NCBI GenBank assembly: GCA_903846015.1
Contig: CAIMZS010000124.1
Span: 1-40,297 of the forward strand
Direction: 5' to 3'
Origin: an uncultured Anaerolineae bacterium
Lineage (GTDB): Bacteria > Chloroflexota > Anaerolineae > Anaerolineales > Villigracilaceae
Length of the DNA stretch: 40,297 bases
In this document: in pieces, positions 38,806 to 40,297 of the stretch
Layout of the letters: every line of letters starts with the position of its first letter
Numbering within the stretch: the first letter of the stretch is position 1
Translations under genes and position numbers: made by a program
The notes under the pieces: model-generated
The model's database searches: none
What the model was told of the DNA's origin: nothing
The model's input: only the letters and a program-made list of their open reading frames with translations

Positions 38806-40141
38806 CGCCGTTGATGTTCTTCAAACCGGCATCAGAACCTTTATGGAAATTATTGCCTTTCTGGAAATTTCCATCCAAACCGGAATTCGGGATACCAGGT
38901 TTCGAACCGCCGAGTTCGGTATAACCGGCATCCTGACCCTTTTGGAACATATCCATTTCGGCGGAATTCGGGCTGCCCGGCCTGGAGCCGCCGAGTTCGG
39001 TATAACCGGCGTCCTGGCCTTTCTGGAACATATCCATTCCCGCGCCGCCAGGCTGTGCGGGTGTGGTAGGCCAGGTATTACCGGCCTGCTCGGCGGGTGT
39101 GGTAGGCCAGGTATTACCGGCCTGCTCGGCGGGTGTGGTAGGCCAGGTATTTCCGGCTTGCTCGGCGGGTGTGGTGGGCAGGGCATTACCGGCTTGCTTT
39201 GTCCAATCATCCGTACTGGCATTACCGGTCTGCATCTTCGAAGCCTTCATGAAACCAATCGTTTCATTATAGGCATCAGGGTTTTCCAACTTAGCGATAT
39301 GGTCTGCATGGATGCTTGGGGCGCTGACCGGTGTCTCCCAATCATCCTCACTGGAAATACCGGACGGTAATTTCGGGAACCCAGCCGTCCCATTATAAGG
39401 GCCAATCCCCGGGTTTTTTATTCCAGCAGGCTGCACCCCGGCATTGCTTCCGCTCCCGGCGGGCGCCTCCCAATCATCCTCACTGGCAATACCGGACGGC
39501 AATTTCGGGAACCCAGCCACTCCATTATAGGGGCCAATCATTGGGCTTTTTATTTCAGGAGGCTGCACCCCGAGTTTTCCTGGACCAAAAATGCGGCGGG
39601 ACCCGAAGAAGAAACCGATCAGGCTTCCGAGTACCAGACCGCCCGCGCCGAAGAACCAGGGGGAAGGATTCCCTGGCGCGGCAGGACCGGGGTTCAAATT
39701 ATTACTGCAGGCAGCCGGGGCAGCTTGTTGAGGACTGTCCCCCGGTTGCAGGACAGCCGCGGATTGCGAGACTTCAGTGCCGGTCGGCGCGCCGGGATCG
39801 GATGATTTCGTCTGAACACAGACCACCGCGGTAGCTGTGGCTGCTTCGGTTGGCGTGAGCAGGTCAGATGGTTTTTGAAATTGAAGAACGATCAGCGGGG
39901 TAGATGTAACCATGCTGGTGGGGGTAAGGGTTGCCTTGAGAACAGGGACGGGAGTTGCTGTGTGCGTGGGTTTGGGTGCATTTGTACGCGTGGGTTTGGG
40001 CGTCGGCGTACATGGGATTGGCTTTTTATTGGAGTCGTAACAGATGGCCGCTGCCGCTGCTCTTTGGGGCTGATAAAGAGTGGTAATGATCGCGATTACC
40101 ACCGCGGAAAATAAAATACCAAAAAGGGCAGTCTTTTTCAT
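38798..40141 (-). CDS. Membrane-anchored repeat protein, possible substrate of the fusion enzyme
   Basis: 447 aa from ATG 40141, chosen for the preceding GAGGAG. A signal peptide (1-32) is followed by a Thr/Pro-rich stalk (44-105) with four Cys in the outer part (34, 44, 108, 145). A membrane helix (about 161-180, FFGAGGLVLGSLIGFFFGSRR) and a repeat-rich C-terminal part follow, expected to be cytosolic. Repeats: two 35-residue A units (191-225, 235-269; IGPYNG-AGFPKLPSGI-SEDDWE) plus a degenerate third; four 12-residue B units (AGNTWPTTPAEQ, 317-364); and two 27-residue C units (MDMFQKGQDAGYTELGGS..., 369-422) with a degenerate third. No catalytic motif is seen. The stop overlaps the start of the methyltransferase/radical SAM gene. 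Confidence 0.8.
   Translation of the reverse strand: MKKTALFGILFSAVVIAIITTLYQPQRAAAAAICYDSNKKPIPCTPTPKPTRTNAPKPTHTATPVPVLKATLTPTSMVTSTPLIVLQFQKPSDLLTPTEAATATAVVCVQTKSSDPGAPTGTEVSQSAAVLQPGDSPQQAAPAACSNNLNPGPAAPGNPSPWFFGAGGLVLGSLIGFFFGSRRIFGPGKLGVQPPEIKSPMIGPYNGVAGFPKLPSGIASEDDWEAPAGSGSNAGVQPAGIKNPGIGPYNGTAGFPKLPSGISSEDDWETPVSAPSIHADHIAKLENPDAYNETIGFMKASKMQTGNASTDDWTKQAGNALPTTPAEQAGNTWPTTPAEQAGNTWPTTPAEQAGNTWPTTPAQPGGAGMDMFQKGQDAGYTELGGSRPGSPNSAEMDMFQKGQDAGYTELGGSKPGIPNSGLDGNFQKGNNFHKGSDAGLKNINGDE
38911..39072 (-). repeat. 81-bp in-gene repeat encoding the C units
   Basis: Two near-identical copies with period 81 bp (for example GAGTTCGGTATAACCGGC at 38912 and 38993) encode the 27-residue MDMFQKGQDAGYTELGG units. 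A diverged third copy lies towards 38830. Confidence 0.8.
39061..39204 (-). repeat. 36-bp tandem repeat encoding AGNTWPTTPAEQ, four copies
   Basis: Units start at 39061, 39097, 39133 and 39169. The first two are identical, the third differs by two or three bases, and the fourth is more diverged. The period is a multiple of three, so copy-number change keeps the frame. Confidence 0.92.
39339..39580 (-). repeat. 132-bp in-gene repeat encoding the A units
   Basis: Two copies of about 105 bp with high identity and a period of 132 bp (blocks starting near 39344 and 39473, both with CCCAATCATCCTCACTGG). They encode the GPYNG-AGFPKLPSGI-SEDDWE units. Confidence 0.75.
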
Positions 40142-40183
40142 TACATTCTCCTCACCTTGGCTTATAAGTGCATGCTGAAAATC

Positions 40184-40189
40184 ATTATA
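40184..40189 (-). promoter_or_regulatory. Candidate -10 box of the repeat-protein/radical SAM operon
   Basis: TATAAT on the minus strand lies 43 bases upstream of the ATG. No good -35 box at normal distance is seen. Confidence 0.4.
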
Positions 40190-40258
40190 CAACTTATCAG
40201 GGGGAAATATTACAGTTCTTCAAAACGGGGATGGTATTTGAATGGCAGTTGACCGTGG

Positions 40259-40297
40259 CCGTGTTAGAACCGGTACATGTCTGAACCGGCCCTGCTA
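40259..40297 (+). repeat. Dispersed repeat copies at the window end
   Basis: CGTGTTAGAACCGGTACATG (diverged copy) is followed by TGTCTGAACCGGCCCTGCTA, identical to 34798-34817. The window stops inside it. Confidence 0.8.

Noticed and set aside
38681..39370. Plus-strand 229-codon glycine-rich frame
   Set aside because: It is the antisense reading of the 36-bp and 81-bp repeats of the repeat-protein gene; the minus-strand frame has a signal peptide, ribosome-binding site and operon context.

Overview
The window looks like one contig from a Chloroflexota bacterium, most likely of the Anaerolineae type. This is inferred from gene content only: LysX beside a homocitrate synthase (the LysW-dependent aminoadipate lysine route), a Thr/Pro-rich TPTP-style surface stalk, a NarL-type kinase with a multi-helix N-terminus, and a DUF624-linked sugar ABC operon. 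No rRNA or tRNA was seen. Both ends of the window lie in copies of the same short intergenic repeat, so the contig may have broken at repeats.

Left part (1-8180). A leftward sugar-uptake operon (DUF624 membrane protein, lipoprotein binding protein, two MalF/MalG-type permeases) follows a leftward pair encoding a triosephosphate-isomerase-fold protein and a YjbQ/UPF0047 protein. Two rightward genes (YghO-like acyltransferase-fold protein and a small membrane protein) come next.

Signalling part (8200-20400). After a transposase remnant comes a leftward cluster: a CheB-CheR-PAS fusion, a PAS-PAS-GGDEF diguanylate cyclase gene, and a hybrid histidine kinase with two receivers and an HPt domain. 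The cyclase gene is cut by a complete 1457-bp insertion sequence with 16-bp perfect inverted ends and a 4-bp target duplication (TTTA). Removing the element on paper restores one 499-codon frame through the second PAS domain. A rightward NarL-type kinase/regulator pair follows.

Nitrogen and amino-acid part (20330-34782). lysX and a homocitrate synthase with a C-terminal RAM (Lrp/AsnC-type) domain lie leftward. They are preceded by a strong promoter, a nearly leaderless 37-codon leader ORF and an intrinsic terminator, which together look like an attenuator. Upstream are glutamine synthetase, a Ser/Thr kinase with its PP2C phosphatase, and an APC-family permease. The rightward glutamate synthase genes gltB-gltD follow, with operator-like palindromes and a perfect 20-bp inverted repeat in the divergent control region. 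The set reads as ammonia assimilation (GS-GOGAT), transport and lysine synthesis.

Right part (34783-40297). A small unknown gene sits between two repeat clusters. It is followed by the most unusual locus: a leftward two-gene operon encoding a membrane-anchored protein with three families of internal repeats and, overlapping it by 8 bp, a 1114-residue fusion of a class I methyltransferase, a cobalamin-binding-type domain and a radical SAM domain. This pair is the best candidate for an undescribed peptide- or protein-modifying system.

A family of about 20-25 bp repeats (core GAACCGGNACTATCG, variant GCAGAACCGGGTACCATG) recurs in intergenic DNA across the whole window. One copy can be shown to be a clean 25-bp insertion by comparison with an uninterrupted duplicate.
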